Source of the DNA: an uncultured Clostridium sp.
GTDB taxonomy: Bacteria > Bacillota > Clostridia > TANB77 > CAG-508
NCBI GenBank assembly: GCA_946498265.1
Contig: CAMMNR010000101.1
Coordinates: forward strand, 1 to 6,673
DNA: 6,673 bases
Reading direction: 5' to 3'
Shown: piece after piece, positions 6,240 to 6,673 of the stretch
Numbering within the stretch: the stretch's first letter is position 1
Layout of the letters: each line of letters starts with the position of its first letter
Notes under the pieces: model-generated
What the model was told of the DNA's origin: nothing
The model's database searches: none
Seen by the model: the letters and a program-made list of their open reading frames with translations, nothing else
Program-made: the position numbers and the translations under genes

Positions 6240-6673
6240 ACTGAAATCGATAGATTTTTGGGTAAATTTTTATTATTTTGTAATGTATCTTAAGTGCTAA
6301 TTTTACTGCTATTTACAGTTAATAAATGCTTCCGGCTTTGTTCCGACTCGAAAATCTGTACTCTAAATTGGACTATTTTGTCATATTGTTGTCATCACCA
6401 AAATATAGAGTATGTTTTAGTTTTGGGGATTAGTTTGAATTTGGATTGTATTTTTGAGGGACAAAAAGAGTAGAAAAAGACCTATTTGAGCAACTACAGT
6501 CAATTTAAGGAATACCGCTAATCTTCAAACATATTGCCTAATTGAGCCTATTATTCTACAATTCAAATATCTCATCAAACCTTATTAGTGTCTAATGTTG
6601 TGTATCAAGGATTTTGAGAAAAAGTATCGCAAGTTTGACATTTAAGTCGGAAAACACTTATAAATTTTCGATT
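6240..6673. other. Non-coding right flank, no gene recognised
   Basis: Neither strand holds an open frame of believable length here; the few ATG-started frames I followed run only ~15-20 codons with no good ribosome site. No tRNA or known RNA gene is apparent. A locally more GC-rich patch (6330-6350) contains TTCCGGCT and TTCCGACT 11 bp apart. Imperfect direct repeats starting CCTA(T/A)TTGAGC occur near 6481 and 6539. If the Mu/Tn7-like element extends past the ABC-3C operon, its right end may lie here, but no end could be fixed without the left end for comparison. Confidence 0.4.
6359..6412. repeat. Imperfect inverted repeat enclosing two TTGTCAT direct repeats
   Basis: The left arm TACTCTA (6359-6365) plus TTGG (6368-6371) pairs with CCAA (6398-6401) plus TAGAGTA (6406-6412). 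The arms have small internal loops of 2 and 4 nt. The 26-nt loop holds TTGTCAT twice (6378-6384 and 6389-6395), 11 bp apart, which puts both on one face of the helix. This is typical of protein-binding arrays (operator or transposase-binding end). It lies in the non-coding flank ~230 bp upstream of the ABC-3C operon. Confidence 0.4.

Noticed and set aside
6244..6257. AAATC-GATA-GATTT hairpin followed by T residues as a terminator
   Set aside because: The stem is five AT-rich pairs and the T-run is broken by GGG; no gene reads into it on the plus strand.
6595..6645. Short plus-strand frame MLCIKDFEKKYRKFDI
   Set aside because: Only 16 codons, with no clear ribosome site; it is closed by a stop just upstream and has no recognisable family.
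6341..6671. TTCCGACT (6341-6348) with AGTCGGAA (6645-6652), and TCGAAAAT (6348-6355) with ATTTTCGA (6664-6671), as terminal inverted repeats
   Set aside because: The two 8-mer pairs are not in the order a true inverted repeat requires, and a couple of 8-mer matches are expected by chance in 500 bases.
6165..6673. CRISPR array or tRNA in the right flank
   Set aside because: No repeat of 20 or more bases with regular spacing and no T-loop or cloverleaf signature was seen.

Overview
The window is an AT-rich piece of a bacterial genome. It has strong Shine-Dalgarno sites, a consensus sigma70 promoter and standard stop codons. No gene here is diagnostic of a species. The composition would suit an AT-rich gut or host-associated lineage, but that is only a guess. 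The gene content (the tail of a transposition module, then a Fic enzyme and a conflict-system operon) marks it as accessory DNA.

Layout. Positions 1-343 hold the 3' end of a MuB/TniB-type AAA+ ATPase. It overlaps a GTG-started gene (336-1127) for a tyrosine-recombinase-derived protein that has lost most of its catalytic domain, including any nucleophilic tyrosine position. Together these look like the downstream part of a Mu/Tn7-like transposition module whose DDE transposase would lie to the left, outside the window. A short intergenic region follows, with a perfect consensus promoter (TTGACA, 17 bp, TATAAT with extended -10) bracketed by an 8-bp inverted repeat. This promoter drives a complete class II Fic protein with a C-terminal winged helix (1215-2360).

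Convergent to fic, on the minus strand, is a tightly coupled three-gene operon: a nuclease-like protein with a C-terminal partner domain (6128-4860), a small middle component (4860-4384) and an SMC/Rad50-like DUF3732 ATPase (4384-2426). Both junctions are TAATG stop-start overlaps. This is the architecture of the ABC-three-component (ABC-3C) systems, which were predicted from comparative genomics to be anti-invader conflict systems. They are related in logic to Lamassu: an SMC-like sensor ATPase licenses a nuclease effector through a middle adaptor.

The right-hand ~540 bases (6129-6673) have no convincing gene. They hold the operon leader and promoter region and then a stretch with an imperfect inverted repeat enclosing two 7-bp direct repeats one helical turn apart. 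This could be an operator or a transposon end.

Working model (inference): a Mu/Tn7-like element carries fic and an ABC-3C defence operon as cargo. The most novel parts are the catalytically stripped recombinase coupled to the transposition ATPase, and the ABC-3C operon with its nuclease-type effector.
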